NCBI GenBank assembly: GCA_029265715.1 | Contig: JAJUGZ010000008.1 | Location: forward strand, 1 to 64,000 | From: Bacteroidota bacterium | GTDB lineage: Bacteria > Bacteroidota > Bacteroidia > Bacteroidales > Prolixibacteraceae | Reading direction: 5' to 3' | DNA: 64,000 nt | Shown here: positions 47,334-57,532 of the stretch, piece by piece | Layout: every line of letters begins with the position of its first letter | Numbering within the stretch: the stretch's first letter is position 1 | Notes under the pieces: model-generated | What the model was told of the DNA's origin: nothing | The model's input: only the letters and a program-made list of their open reading frames with translations | The model's database searches: none | Position numbers and translations under genes: made by a program

Positions 47334-49715
47334 ATGATCTGGCATTTTTTCAAAAGCAGCTATCGCAATATTGTCCACAACAAGGTTTTCACCGTGATCA
47401 ACCTTTTAAACCTGGTTGTCGGTCTCACCGTCTTTATTCTCTTCAGCGAAGTAATCAATTACGAGTTGGATTACGACAAGTTCAACACGAATTACGATCA
47501 GATTTACCGGGTACAAACCCGTCAGGAAGATTCTTACCCCATCAACTATTGCACCTACAGTCCGCCAGCATTTCGGTACCACCTGATGGCCGATGTTCCG
47601 GAGGTGGACAAGGTGTTGCTGATGCGCGAAGTTTCGGGCGGGGCCAAAGGTTCGGGCCAGTTTTTTACGCTCCCCGACGGCAGCCAGTTGAACGAAAAGG
47701 ACGGCTACTGGAGCGAAAATACCGTCTTCGACATTTTTACCGTGAAGCTGGTTGAAGGAAATAAAGCAAACGCGCTGACAGAGCCGGGCACTATTGCTCT
47801 TTCGGAAACACTCTCGAAAAAGATTTTCCCAAACGGAAATGCGCTGGGTAAACTGGTTACCATCGGCAAGCACTATCCGTTGACCGTTTCGGCCGTGTAT
47901 GCCGATTTTCCGCAAAACTCATCGCTCAGGCCCACCTACATGGTGTCGATGCCCACTTACGAAGTTCTCGCTGAAGGGCCTGCCTACCGCGATAACTGGA
48001 CAAGCATCCAGTTTGATAATTTTGTGTTGCTGAAAAAAGGCGCCGACCCGGAGCTGGTGAATGCAAAAATCAAGGACGCGTTCAAAAATGTGAAGGATTA
48101 CGAAAAGTCGTTCCCGTATTTACACCCGCTTTCCAAGCACCACATTTCGCCCAATAGTCAGCCGGATATGCTTGTCGGGTTGGCGATTCTTTCGCTGGCG
48201 ACTATTTTGGTGCTCGTCCTTTCGTGTGTCAACTACGTCAATCTTTCGCTGGCCAATTCCACGCAGCGTTCCACCGAAATCGGCATTAAAAAAGTAATCG
48301 GTTTCTCGAAGAAACTAATTGCCAGCCAGTTCATCGCCGAAACGGTTTTGCACACACTTTTTGCCACTATTTTGGGCTTGTTTGTTGCCCAGGCCGCTCT
48401 GCCGCTGATGAACCGCATTCTCCAAAAGAATATCGATCTTTCGGTTTGGAGTAACAGCCGGCTCCTGGTTTTCATTTTTTTGGTCAGCCTGCTGGTTGGT
48501 GTACTTTCCGGCTTGTATCCGGCCACGGTCATTTCAGCCTATAATCCGGTGAAGGTATTGAAAGGCAAACTGTTCAGCAACGGGAGAAATTCGCTCAACG
48601 TGAAGAAAATATTGGTCGTCGCCCAGTTTTCCATTTCGCTGTTCATGCTCGTGGTCAGTTTCATCCTGTTCGGCCACGTGAGTTTTATCCTGAACAAAGA
48701 CCTGGGTTTCGACAGCAAAAACATCCTTTACACCGAAATCAACGTGCACGATACCACCCGGTTCGAAACCATTAAAGCCAAGCTGTTGCAATATCCTGAA
48801 ATTTCGGATGCCACATTTTCGTCCACCATCCCGTTCATCGGGAACATTGGCGGATACATCACCTGGGAAGGCGCCGCGCCCGACGAGCGCGAAATGGTCA
48901 GCCGCAATTATGTGAATTACGATTTTATCCCGACCTACAACCTGAAATTGGTTTATGGCCGCAATTTCTCGAAAGAATATCCGGCCGACAACCAGGCTTG
49001 TATCATCAACGAAACGGCCCTGAAAGTTTTCGGTTGGGACGACCCGATTGGCAAGCAAATTACACTGTACGGAAGAAAATACCCGGTAATTGGCGTGGTC
49101 AAAGATTTCCACCCGTTTTCGGTGCACAACCCCATTCCAACCTATGTAATGTTCCTGAACAACAATGTCATTTCCGGATCGAGCCTGATCAGCGTGCGGT
49201 TTACCGACGGCAACGAGCAGAAAGCCAAAGCCATTGTTACCCGCGAACTGGAAAACCTTTTACCGAAAGATCCCTTTGAGTTCAAGGATTTTGGCGTGGC
49301 TTTTTACCTCGACATGGCCATAGGGTTCTGGCAATCGATGAAGCGCATGTTCCTGTTTTTTGCGGTGGTTACCCTGTTCATTTCCACCATCGGTCTGTTC
49401 GGGCTGATCCTCTTCACCGTGAAACGCCGGACCAAAGAAATTGGTATCCGAAAAGTACTGGGCAGCTCGGTGGCATCGGTTTACTGGCAGCTTTCATCCG
49501 AAGTGGTTCAGATGCTCGGAATCGCCATCATGATTGGCTGTCCGGCTGCCTGGTACATCTACAAAACCATGCCCGGCGCTTACAAAGAACCCCTTTCGGC
49601 CTTGGTTTTTGTTGCCGGCATTATCCTCATCGCTGTCATCGCGCAGCTCACCATCAGTTACCACGTACTGAAAATTGCGGTGAGCAATCCGGTGAAAGCG
49701 CTGAGGTACGAATAA
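47334..49715 (+). CDS. FtsX/MacB-type ABC permease, first of four
   Basis: A 793-residue permease with the double arrangement common in Bacteroidota: helix (about 20-42), a periplasmic MacB-PCD-like domain, three helices (about 285-400), then a second helix (about 428-450), a second periplasmic domain and three more helices to the end (about 670-780). The tail is SNPVKALRYE, close to those of its three neighbours. It starts 80 bases after the ATPase. Substrates in this group include macrolides, lipids and peptides; none can be assigned. It differs from the other three in lacking the ATRNPVE tail. Confidence 0.9.
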   Translation: MIWHFFKSSYRNIVHNKVFTVINLLNLVVGLTVFILFSEVINYELDYDKFNTNYDQIYRVQTRQEDSYPINYCTYSPPAFRYHLMADVPEVDKVLLMREVSGGAKGSGQFFTLPDGSQLNEKDGYWSENTVFDIFTVKLVEGNKANALTEPGTIALSETLSKKIFPNGNALGKLVTIGKHYPLTVSAVYADFPQNSSLRPTYMVSMPTYEVLAEGPAYRDNWTSIQFDNFVLLKKGADPELVNAKIKDAFKNVKDYEKSFPYLHPLSKHHISPNSQPDMLVGLAILSLATILVLVLSCVNYVNLSLANSTQRSTEIGIKKVIGFSKKLIASQFIAETVLHTLFATILGLFVAQAALPLMNRILQKNIDLSVWSNSRLLVFIFLVSLLVGVLSGLYPATVISAYNPVKVLKGKLFSNGRNSLNVKKILVVAQFSISLFMLVVSFILFGHVSFILNKDLGFDSKNILYTEINVHDTTRFETIKAKLLQYPEISDATFSSTIPFIGNIGGYITWEGAAPDEREMVSRNYVNYDFIPTYNLKLVYGRNFSKEYPADNQACIINETALKVFGWDDPIGKQITLYGRKYPVIGVVKDFHPFSVHNPIPTYVMFLNNNVISGSSLISVRFTDGNEQKAKAIVTRELENLLPKDPFEFKDFGVAFYLDMAIGFWQSMKRMFLFFAVVTLFISTIGLFGLILFTVKRRTKEIGIRKVLGSSVASVYWQLSSEVVQMLGIAIMIGCPAAWYIYKTMPGAYKEPLSALVFVAGIILIAVIAQLTISYHVLKIAVSNPVKALRYE

Positions 49716-49733
49716 AAAAAGGTAGCCTCTCCC

Positions 49734-49845
49734 GCCCCCTCCAAAGGAAGGGCGGAAAATGAGGCCAATTACAAATGAGCAAATGAAGAAATTATGCACA
49801 GATATAAAAGTCTCCCCGAAGGGGAGATTTAGAGGGGCTTGTCAG
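49734..49845. repeat. GC-rich palindromic intergenic repeat (copy 1)
   Basis: After the first permease gene, two hairpins are found: CCGCCC/GGGCGG (about 49739-49763) and TCTCCCC-GAA-GGGGAGA (about 49813-49829), the latter followed by TTTAGAGGGGCTT. The same type of C-run/GAA or TTC/G-run palindrome recurs after the second and fourth permeases. It resembles dispersed palindromic repeats of Bacteroidota rather than coding sequence. Confidence 0.5.
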
Positions 49846-49870
49846 ATTAAACTTTAACACCATCAATTAT

Positions 49871-52261
49871 ATGAATTTCATCAACATCCGATCAACGTTC
49901 AACCATTTAAAAAACAACAAGTTCCACTCGCTGCTCAACATTGTCGGGCTGGCTGTCGGGTTGCTGTTTTTCTTCCAGTTGATCAGCTACATAAGCTACG
50001 AAAAAAGTTATGACTCCGGGTTCAGTAACTCAGACCGGATATACCGGGTAAACTACGATGTGGAGCAAAATGGCCAAAATGTCCTTCATTCGGCCAAAAC
50101 TCCCGATCGCCTTTTCCGTGTTCTAAAAGATGAAATTCCTGAAGTGGAATACAGTGCGGTGGCTTACCTCGAAAATGTGCTACTGCGTTATGGCGATAAA
50201 CAATACTGCGACCAGCCAGACCTGTGGGTCAATGGCGACTTCGCAAAAATTTTCAATTTCGAAATGGTTGCCGGAAGGGCGCGATTAGAGGATAAACTAA
50301 CCTGCATCATTTCCAAATCGATGGCCGACAAGATCTTCGGGAAAGAGGACCCGGTTGGCAGAACGGTTTACATCAATGAAGGAATGCCCCATGAAGTGAC
50401 CGGAGTATTTAAGGATTTGCCAGCCAACTCGCACATCCACTTCAATATTTTCATGTCGATGGCAACCTTTATCCATTACGGTTGGATGAGCCCGGAAGGT
50501 GGTTGGCAAGGCGATTTTTGCTGGACATACCTTAAATTAAAAGAAGGCGCTGACCCAAAGAAACTCGATGCCGGTTTGAAAAGCCTGTCGGATAAATACC
50601 TCACCCACCTGGCCAACCAGCAACGCAAAGGGACTTTTGTTTCGCAACCGCTTTCGATGGTACACTACGCTTCGGGCCGGACAGGCGAATTGGGCATCAG
50701 CACCCGCGAAAAAACGGTATCGGCGCTCATGCTTATTACCGGACTGATTTTGATCGTTATCTGGATGAATTACGTCAATCTATCAACGGCCCTTTCGCGG
50801 AAACGGGTGAATGTTTTTGCCACTTTCAGAAAACTGGGGGCCAGCAGGTTCGAGTTGGTTAAGCTCTCACTGGTTGAGAGTGCGATGATTAACATTGCGG
50901 CTGTGGCTTGTTCGGTTGTGTTTTATTTCCTCACCCGGGACCTGTTTACCCGGTTAATCGGCCTCAACCTTTCGGAAGGGTTTATCAATTTCCCGGTAAT
51001 CATCGGAATCACTGCTTTCATGATATTGGCAGGGGTTGTGGTAACCTCGTTCATCAGTTCGGTTCCGGCCCTGAAAGTGAATCCGGCTTTGCTTCAGCAG
51101 AAAAAGATATCGAAAAAAAGTGGTACCCAATTTTTGGTTGGGCTGCAGTTTTTCATGTCGTGTTTTCTGGTTCTCTGCTCGCTGATGGTCACCAAACAAA
51201 TTAATTTCATGCAGAAGGCTGATTTGGGCGTAAAACTCGATCAGGTAATTGTGCTGAAAGGCGCTGCATCAACCAATATCCATCCGCAACGCCGCGAACT
51301 GTTTAATGCTTTTCGCGATGAAGTGCTCCGGAACTCGGGGTTCGTGAGCGGAACGGCCACCATGAACGTTCCCGGACAACCGTTGCGGTTCAGGAACAAC
51401 AATATTTCGGTTCCCGGCAAGCAAGGTGATCTGAAGCAGTCGATTACCATCGGAAACATCGACAATGGCTACATCGAAACTTACGGGCTTAAATTGCTGG
51501 CAGGCGAAAACTTCGATGCTTTACCCCAGCTCGATTCTGCCAAAGTATTGGTCAGCGAATCGACAGTGAAAATCCTGGGGTACCATTCTCCCGCCGAGGC
51601 CATTGGTCAGCAAATACGCATGGATGGCCGGAACCGCACCATCAAAGGGGTTGTGAACGATTTCCATCACGAAGGTCTGAAAAAAGCCACCGAGCCCATG
51701 CTGTTTACCCATGAACACCCCTATGAATTTGGGTTTTATTCGTTTCGTATCAAAGGAGATGCGCAACAGGCGCTTGCCACTTTGCCGAAAATCTGGCCAA
51801 AACATTACCCCAACGATCCGCTCGACACCTTTTTCAGCGACGAATACTTTAACCAGCAATACAACGAAGAGATGCGGTTGAGTAAAATTCTCACCGCCTT
51901 TACCTTGTTTGCCATCATTGTGGCCTCGCTTGGCTTGTTTGGGCTGGTTAGCTTTATCGCACAGCAACGCACCAAAGAAATTGGCGTTCGCAAAGTCAAC
52001 GGAGCCACGGTCGGCGACATTGTGCTGATGGTTTTCTCGTATTTCACGCGGTTCGAAGTTGCCGCGTTCCTGCTTGCTTGTCCGCTGGCCTGGTTTATTA
52101 TCGAAAGGTGGTTGCAGGGCTTTGCCTACAAAACATCGTTTAGCTGGTGGATATTTCTCCTGACAGGAGTGATTGCTTTCCTGATTTCGGTTGTTTCGGT
52201 GGTGTCACAAACTTATAAGGCAGCCACACGCAACCCGGTGGAGGCGCTGCGGTATGAATAA
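49871..52261 (+). CDS. FtsX/MacB-type ABC permease, second of four
   Basis: A 796-residue paralogue with the same two-fold order of helices and periplasmic domains. The N-terminus NNKFHSLLNIVGLAVGLLFF forms the first helix (about 18-40); the tail TYKAATRNPVEALRYE is shared with its neighbours. The conserved QQRTKEIGVRKVNGA motif (about 696-710) precedes the last helix group, as in FtsX-type permeases. Divergence from the first copy is high outside the motifs, so the duplication is old. Confidence 0.9.
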   Translation: MNFINIRSTFNHLKNNKFHSLLNIVGLAVGLLFFFQLISYISYEKSYDSGFSNSDRIYRVNYDVEQNGQNVLHSAKTPDRLFRVLKDEIPEVEYSAVAYLENVLLRYGDKQYCDQPDLWVNGDFAKIFNFEMVAGRARLEDKLTCIISKSMADKIFGKEDPVGRTVYINEGMPHEVTGVFKDLPANSHIHFNIFMSMATFIHYGWMSPEGGWQGDFCWTYLKLKEGADPKKLDAGLKSLSDKYLTHLANQQRKGTFVSQPLSMVHYASGRTGELGISTREKTVSALMLITGLILIVIWMNYVNLSTALSRKRVNVFATFRKLGASRFELVKLSLVESAMINIAAVACSVVFYFLTRDLFTRLIGLNLSEGFINFPVIIGITAFMILAGVVVTSFISSVPALKVNPALLQQKKISKKSGTQFLVGLQFFMSCFLVLCSLMVTKQINFMQKADLGVKLDQVIVLKGAASTNIHPQRRELFNAFRDEVLRNSGFVSGTATMNVPGQPLRFRNNNISVPGKQGDLKQSITIGNIDNGYIETYGLKLLAGENFDALPQLDSAKVLVSESTVKILGYHSPAEAIGQQIRMDGRNRTIKGVVNDFHHEGLKKATEPMLFTHEHPYEFGFYSFRIKGDAQQALATLPKIWPKHYPNDPLDTFFSDEYFNQQYNEEMRLSKILTAFTLFAIIVASLGLFGLVSFIAQQRTKEIGVRKVNGATVGDIVLMVFSYFTRFEVAAFLLACPLAWFIIERWLQGFAYKTSFSWWIFLLTGVIAFLISVVSVVSQTYKAATRNPVEALRYE

Positions 52262-52280
52262 AAAGGAAAGCCTCCCCCAA

Positions 52281-52401
52281 GAGAAAACAAAAGCCCCCTC
52301 TAACTCCCCCGAAGGGGGGAGAACTTGAGGCAGAAGATAAAATGAGCGAAAGAAAAAATATGCAACGGCTCCAAAGTCCCCCTTCGGGGGATTAGGGGGC
52401 T
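52281..52401. repeat. 121-base direct repeat, left copy
   Basis: From GAGAAAACAAAAGCC to TTAGGGGGCT this stretch recurs almost unchanged at 57411-57531, with about four differences. It contains palindromes CTCCCCC-GAA-GGGGGGAG and CCCCC-TTC-GGGGG. It follows the second permease. The two copies point the same way and enclose the third and fourth permeases. A related palindrome (CTCTCC/GGGAGA) follows at about 52409-52425. Confidence 0.85.
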
Positions 52402-52457
52402 TTCCAAAAAACTCTCCTTCAGGGAGATTTAGAGGGACTTTTAGAATCGAATATAAT

Positions 52458-54956
52458 ATGAATACAACCAATCTAAAAACCACCTTCAGGAGCATCCTGA
52501 ATCAAAAGTTTTCCAGCTTACTGAGCATCCTGGTTTTGACGGCCGGGATGGCATCGTTCATGCTCATTTTCTTTTACATTAACTACGAAAAGGGTTTCGA
52601 CCGTTCGTGGACGGATGCCGACCGTATTTACCGTGTAGCGCTGAGTAAAACACTTCCCGATGGAAAGGTTACAAAAACGGCCAGCAACTATGTGGCATTG
52701 GGTTGGGTTATGCCCGATGAAATACCGGGAGTTGAGTGTTCAACCAGCTTGTGGGAAGACAAAGTAATGGCCTACACTACCGAGAATTACATGACCGATG
52801 TACGTTTTTACTGGGGAGATGCCTCTTTTTTCAAAGTGTTCGACCGTCCGTTTTTAGCTGGCGATGTGCAAAACCCATTTCCAACTATCCAGTCGATGGT
52901 TATTTCCGAATCGGCAGCCCGGCAGTTGTTCGGCTCGCAAAATGCCTTGGGAAAAAGCTTTAAAATCAACGAAGGCTGGGAGTTTGTCGTTTCGGGCATT
53001 TTCCCCGATTTCCCTGAAGACAGCCATGTCAAAGTTGATATACTGGGTACTTGTAACCAATTGTTTTATTACTTGGGGCACTTCGATAATGCGACTTCCA
53101 GCCTAAGGCTTGATCCAACGGTCAAATCGTCATTGCCCGATGCCTCGCAATCATGGCTGTGGACCGGCTCTGATGCTTATGTTTATACAAAACTCAAAAA
53201 AGACATTTCCCTGGCCGATATTACAGCAGGGTTCGGGACTATTTACAAAAAATACACCGGCCACCTGTTGGCCTCGAACCAAAAGTCAGAGTTTGTCATG
53301 CAGCCGATATCATCGATCCACACCGGGCCCAACCTCGAACACGAAATGTCGGCCAATATCGACAGCCGGATCATTTCGGCGCTATGGGTGGTGGCCATCC
53401 TCGCGCTGCTGATGAGTTGGGTCATTTTCATCAATTTCCAGATCACCCAAAGTGTTGAACGGGCAAAGGAAGTGGGGCTGAAGAAAGTGGTTGGAGCCAG
53501 TTCGTCGAGCCTCTCGGTTCAAATTGTATTACAATCGGTACTGATGAATGCTGTGGGGATGGGTTTGGCTTTCGTCGTGTTTTTTGTTCTCCGAAAATCG
53601 CTTAGCAGTTACCTCGACCTGAAACACCTGATTCCTGTTGAACCCGCCAGTTTGATGGTATTTCTGCTGGTATTTCTGGGTGGTTCGGTGGCGAGTGGCC
53701 TTTACCCGGCTTTTATCATCGTCCCCCGGAAAGCGCAACTGCTGTTATCGAAAAATTTTGTCCAGAAAAACGATGGTTTCAGCTTACGCCGCACACTGAT
53801 TGTTTTCCAGTTTGCCGCTTCCATTGGCCTGCTCATCGCGACTTCGGTGATTGTAAGGCAGGTCTCGTTCATGAAAAATAAAGATGTTGGCCTGTCGATC
53901 GACCAAACAGTCTATTCAAACATACCTCTCAGCAACCTCAAGAAACCCGGGTCGGCCGAAAAACTGAGGGCATTCATGGAAGAGGTCAACCGTATGCCGG
54001 GCTTCAGGAGTTCAACTTTAACATCGAGCATCCCGGGGAAAGCAATCACTTTCCACAGCAACCAGATTTTCCCGGTTGATGCTCCTGAAAAGGTAGGTTC
54101 GAATTATGGGCTGTTGACTGTCGAGAATCATTTCGACGAAGTGTACCAGCCCCGGCTTTTGTCCGGAAGGCTGTTTGCCGAAGACGACAGAGCGGGAGGA
54201 AATTTGGTGGTGCTGAACCGAGAGGCTTGCATCCAACTGGGATTGAGCTCGCCGGAAACCGCCATTGGCAAATTTATCAATGTCAGTGTACACGATTACA
54301 TTGGCATTGACAAAGTAATTTACCAGGTTTGTGGGGTTATCGAAAATTTTCATCAGGAATCGCCCCGGAAAGCGATTGAGCCACTGCTCATCATCAACGA
54401 TTTGCGTTGGAAATATGATGTTGGCTTTATATCCGTGGGATTTAACCAACAGGCCGGGAGCAATGTCCTGGCGGCATTGAAAGAAAAATGGGAACGTTTT
54501 TATCCTGCCGACCCGTTCTCGTTCAGGTTTACCAACCAAACCTACCAGATGCAGATGAAAGCCGACGAAAAGCTGGCTGGCCTTTTCTCGGCTTACACGG
54601 GTTTGTCGGTGTTACTGGCTGCTCTTGGCCTGCTCGGGCTGGCATCGAACGCCACGCGAAAAAGGGTGAAGGAAATCGGCATCCGTAAAGTGAACGGAGC
54701 CCGTATTTCGGAAGTCATGGTGATGCTTAACCGCGATTTTGTGGTTTGGATCGCCATGGCTTTTGTGATAGCAACCCCCATCGCTTACTTCGCCATGAGT
54801 AAATGGCTCGAAAATTATGCTTACAAAGCCGAACTAAATTGGTGGATTTTCGCCCTGGCGGGTTTGCTGGCATTGGGAATCGCGCTGCTCACCGTAAGCT
54901 GGCAAAGCTGGAAAGCGGCCACGCGCAACCCGGTGGAGGCGCTGAGGTACGAATAG
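52458..54956 (+). CDS. FtsX/MacB-type ABC permease, third of four
   Basis: An 832-residue paralogue, the longest of the four. The first helix lies at about 20-42 (LLSILVLTAGMASFMLIFFY), followed by a large periplasmic domain, the first helix group (about 308-425) and the second half. RKRVKEIGIRKVNGA and the tail SWKAATRNPVEALRYE are as in the other copies. The tail of the lost permease at 57.5 kb resembles this gene most. It lies between the two 121-base repeats with the fourth permease. Confidence 0.9.
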   Translation: MNTTNLKTTFRSILNQKFSSLLSILVLTAGMASFMLIFFYINYEKGFDRSWTDADRIYRVALSKTLPDGKVTKTASNYVALGWVMPDEIPGVECSTSLWEDKVMAYTTENYMTDVRFYWGDASFFKVFDRPFLAGDVQNPFPTIQSMVISESAARQLFGSQNALGKSFKINEGWEFVVSGIFPDFPEDSHVKVDILGTCNQLFYYLGHFDNATSSLRLDPTVKSSLPDASQSWLWTGSDAYVYTKLKKDISLADITAGFGTIYKKYTGHLLASNQKSEFVMQPISSIHTGPNLEHEMSANIDSRIISALWVVAILALLMSWVIFINFQITQSVERAKEVGLKKVVGASSSSLSVQIVLQSVLMNAVGMGLAFVVFFVLRKSLSSYLDLKHLIPVEPASLMVFLLVFLGGSVASGLYPAFIIVPRKAQLLLSKNFVQKNDGFSLRRTLIVFQFAASIGLLIATSVIVRQVSFMKNKDVGLSIDQTVYSNIPLSNLKKPGSAEKLRAFMEEVNRMPGFRSSTLTSSIPGKAITFHSNQIFPVDAPEKVGSNYGLLTVENHFDEVYQPRLLSGRLFAEDDRAGGNLVVLNREACIQLGLSSPETAIGKFINVSVHDYIGIDKVIYQVCGVIENFHQESPRKAIEPLLIINDLRWKYDVGFISVGFNQQAGSNVLAALKEKWERFYPADPFSFRFTNQTYQMQMKADEKLAGLFSAYTGLSVLLAALGLLGLASNATRKRVKEIGIRKVNGARISEVMVMLNRDFVVWIAMAFVIATPIAYFAMSKWLENYAYKAELNWWIFALAGLLALGIALLTVSWQSWKAATRNPVEALRYE

Positions 54957-55048
54957 AAAATCATCAGGGTTTCGCTCCAAGTAAAGCCCTGACTAAACCG
55001 AGATTATCGTATGAGCAATACTCTTAAAACAAGAATAGAACGATAACC

Positions 55049-57376
55049 ATGAAAACAATTTTATTGACATTCAGAAAACTAAAAAAGAACAAAACTGCGG
55101 CTTCGCTGGGAATTGCCGGGCTGGTGGTTGGATTGGTGTGTGTGGTTTACATCTTCTTTTGGGTAAACGATGAAGCAAGTTACGACCGCTTTCATACAAA
55201 CATCGACCGTATTTTTGTGGTTCATGCTTATCTCGAAGGGGGGACTAAAAAAATAGATTTCAGGGGCTGTCCGCCTGCAGTGGCCCCAGCCCTGAAAGAT
55301 GAATACCCCGAAGTGGAAAATACCTGCCGTTACCTGCCTGGCGAATATTTCGAGCATCTTGTTTCCTTCGGCGACAAAAAAAGTATCCTTAAAACGGCTT
55401 ATGCCGATGTTTCGTTGTTCGACATTTTCTCGTTCCCGTTTGTATATGGGAACAAGGGCAATCCCGACGATCCGAACCAGATTATTCTTACACAAACCGT
55501 TGCCGCAAGGTATTTTGGCGACACAGATCCCGTTGGGAAGATTGTACGTTTCAACAATACGACCAATCTGACAGTTGCCGGCGTGGTTAAAGATATTCCG
55601 CATAACTCGTCTATCCAATTCGATGCCGTAGTGCCCCTTCAAAATCTTGTTGCACTATGGGGCCGCAACGATATATTAACTACTTGGTATAACAATGCCT
55701 TTACCACTTTTGGGTTGTTGAAATCGCCTGCCGGGTTCGACAAAATTGCTTCGACTATCACACGACGCATACAAAAAGAGATGCCCGAATCGACCAACTT
55801 TCTGAGGGCTTATCAATTTAAAAACGGGTATTTATATGAACAGAATAACATTCGTAATGTAAAAATATTCAGTCTGATTGGGTTAATGGTTTTGCTTGCG
55901 GCAACCCTTAATTTCATCAACCTTACCACAGCCCGGTCGACCAAACAGGCCAAAGAAACAGGGCTCCGGAAATCGATTGGGGCAACACGCGGCAACATTA
56001 TCAAGCTCATTTATTCCGATGTGGCTATTATATGTCTGCTCGCATTTGGCGCCGCATTGCTGATTGCTATAGCAGGGCTGCCGTTTTTCAATAACCTGAT
56101 TGGGAAACAAATAGGTCTTTCATCGTTATTCTCGGTAGCCCCCCTCGGTATTTTTATTCTGATTTATCTGTGCACTGTGTTGCTGGCCGGAAGTTATCCT
56201 GCTTTTTTCCTCTCGTCGTTTTCGGTAAGTGAGACGTTAAGATCAGGTTTCCACTCGGTAAAAAATAAAGGGGTCCTGCGAAACTCGCTGGTAATAACCA
56301 TTTTTGTAGTTTCTATCATTTTGTTTACATCAACACTAATTATTACCAAACAAACCTTGTTTCTTCAAAAAATGGACATCGGGTTCAACAAGGAACAATT
56401 GATCTATATAACCCTTGAAGGCAAACTCAAAGAGAGAGTTAAAACACTAAAAGAGGAAATTAAACGCTCGCCCGAGGTCACTTCGGCCACTGCAACCTCA
56501 TTTCTGCCTGTTGTGGTTGGGAACAATGGCGAAGGATGGGAATGGGAAGGGAAAGACCCGAACTTTAAACCGTTGGTCACCGACTGGGGAACCGATGAAG
56601 ACATGGTAAAAACGCTTGAAGCCAGACTAATCGAAGGCAACTACTTTAGCAACGACCGTCAGGGAATTGTGATCAACAAAGCATTTGCCGAGGTAATTGG
56701 CTGGGACAGCTTTGTAGGGAAAACACTAAGTGCGTATGGGCAAAGCCATCAGATTGTCGGGGTAATCGACAACATTCAATACAACTCACTTTCGGAAACG
56801 TGCCGCCCAATGGTCATTCAGCAGGTAGGTGACTGGGCAACACGTTATCTGATCATAAGGGTAAATACCAATCAATTCGACAAAACCATAAAAAGCATCA
56901 GCAAAATATGTGAAACAATAGAACCCGATTTCCCGGTTCAATACGGATTTGTTAACGATGAATTTGCAAAGCTGACTAAAGCAGAAGCCAACCTGAAAAA
57001 GCTGGTCAGTATTTTTTCAGTGTTTGCCCTGATCGTTTTGTGTTTGGGTTTACTGGGGGTGGTTATGTTCCTCACCGAGCAGAAAACCAAGGAGATTGGT
57101 GTTCGTAAATGCCTGGGCGAAAACGTGTCGTCGATCGTTGTGAAACTGATAAAACCCTTTGTGGTTTCCGGATTGGTTGCCAGCGCCATTGCCATTCCGG
57201 CCACATGGTACCTTATGAACCGCTGGCTACAAAATTACACCAACCGTATTGACCTTGATGGATGGATTTTCCTTTTTTCCATAGTTATTTCTATTGCCAT
57301 TGCCGTGGCGACCGTAAGCTGGCAAAGCTGGAGGGCGGCCACCAGAAACCCGGTAGAAGCGCTGAAGTATGAATAG
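55049..57376 (+). CDS. FtsX/MacB-type ABC permease, fourth of four
   Basis: A 775-residue paralogue with the same layout: first helix about 19-40, a periplasmic domain to about 270, three helices (about 275-395), second helix about 413-435, a second periplasmic domain and three final helices. The motif EQKTKEIGVRKCLGE precedes the final helices and the tail is SWRAATRNPVEALKYE. It is the last intact permease of the array, and the right copy of the 121-base repeat starts 34 bases after its stop. Confidence 0.9.
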   Translation: MKTILLTFRKLKKNKTAASLGIAGLVVGLVCVVYIFFWVNDEASYDRFHTNIDRIFVVHAYLEGGTKKIDFRGCPPAVAPALKDEYPEVENTCRYLPGEYFEHLVSFGDKKSILKTAYADVSLFDIFSFPFVYGNKGNPDDPNQIILTQTVAARYFGDTDPVGKIVRFNNTTNLTVAGVVKDIPHNSSIQFDAVVPLQNLVALWGRNDILTTWYNNAFTTFGLLKSPAGFDKIASTITRRIQKEMPESTNFLRAYQFKNGYLYEQNNIRNVKIFSLIGLMVLLAATLNFINLTTARSTKQAKETGLRKSIGATRGNIIKLIYSDVAIICLLAFGAALLIAIAGLPFFNNLIGKQIGLSSLFSVAPLGIFILIYLCTVLLAGSYPAFFLSSFSVSETLRSGFHSVKNKGVLRNSLVITIFVVSIILFTSTLIITKQTLFLQKMDIGFNKEQLIYITLEGKLKERVKTLKEEIKRSPEVTSATATSFLPVVVGNNGEGWEWEGKDPNFKPLVTDWGTDEDMVKTLEARLIEGNYFSNDRQGIVINKAFAEVIGWDSFVGKTLSAYGQSHQIVGVIDNIQYNSLSETCRPMVIQQVGDWATRYLIIRVNTNQFDKTIKSISKICETIEPDFPVQYGFVNDEFAKLTKAEANLKKLVSIFSVFALIVLCLGLLGVVMFLTEQKTKEIGVRKCLGENVSSIVVKLIKPFVVSGLVASAIAIPATWYLMNRWLQNYTNRIDLDGWIFLFSIVISIAIAVATVSWQSWRAATRNPVEALKYE

Positions 57377-57410
57377 GAAGAAAGCCTCCCCCGACCCCTC
57401 CGAAAGAGGG

Positions 57411-57531
57411 GAGAAAACAAAAGCCCCCTCTAACTCCCCCGAAGGGGGAGAACTTGAGGCGGAAGATAAAATGAGCGAAAGAAGAAATATGCAACGGCTC
57501 CAAAGTCCCCCTTCGGGGGGATTAGGGGGCT
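57411..57531. repeat. 121-base direct repeat, right copy
   Basis: Nearly identical to 52281-52401. Directly at its right end a fragment of a permease gene begins, with no spacer, which places the breakpoint of a deletion at this repeat. The preceding 30 bases contain another small palindrome (CCCCTCC and GAGGGG, about 57394-57411). Confidence 0.85.
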
Positions 57532-57532
57532 C

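Noticed and set aside
47225-47755. 176-codon open frame on the plus strand over the start of the first permease
   Set aside because: It lies in another frame of a clear permease gene and its protein has no recognisable domain; composition fits a shadow frame.
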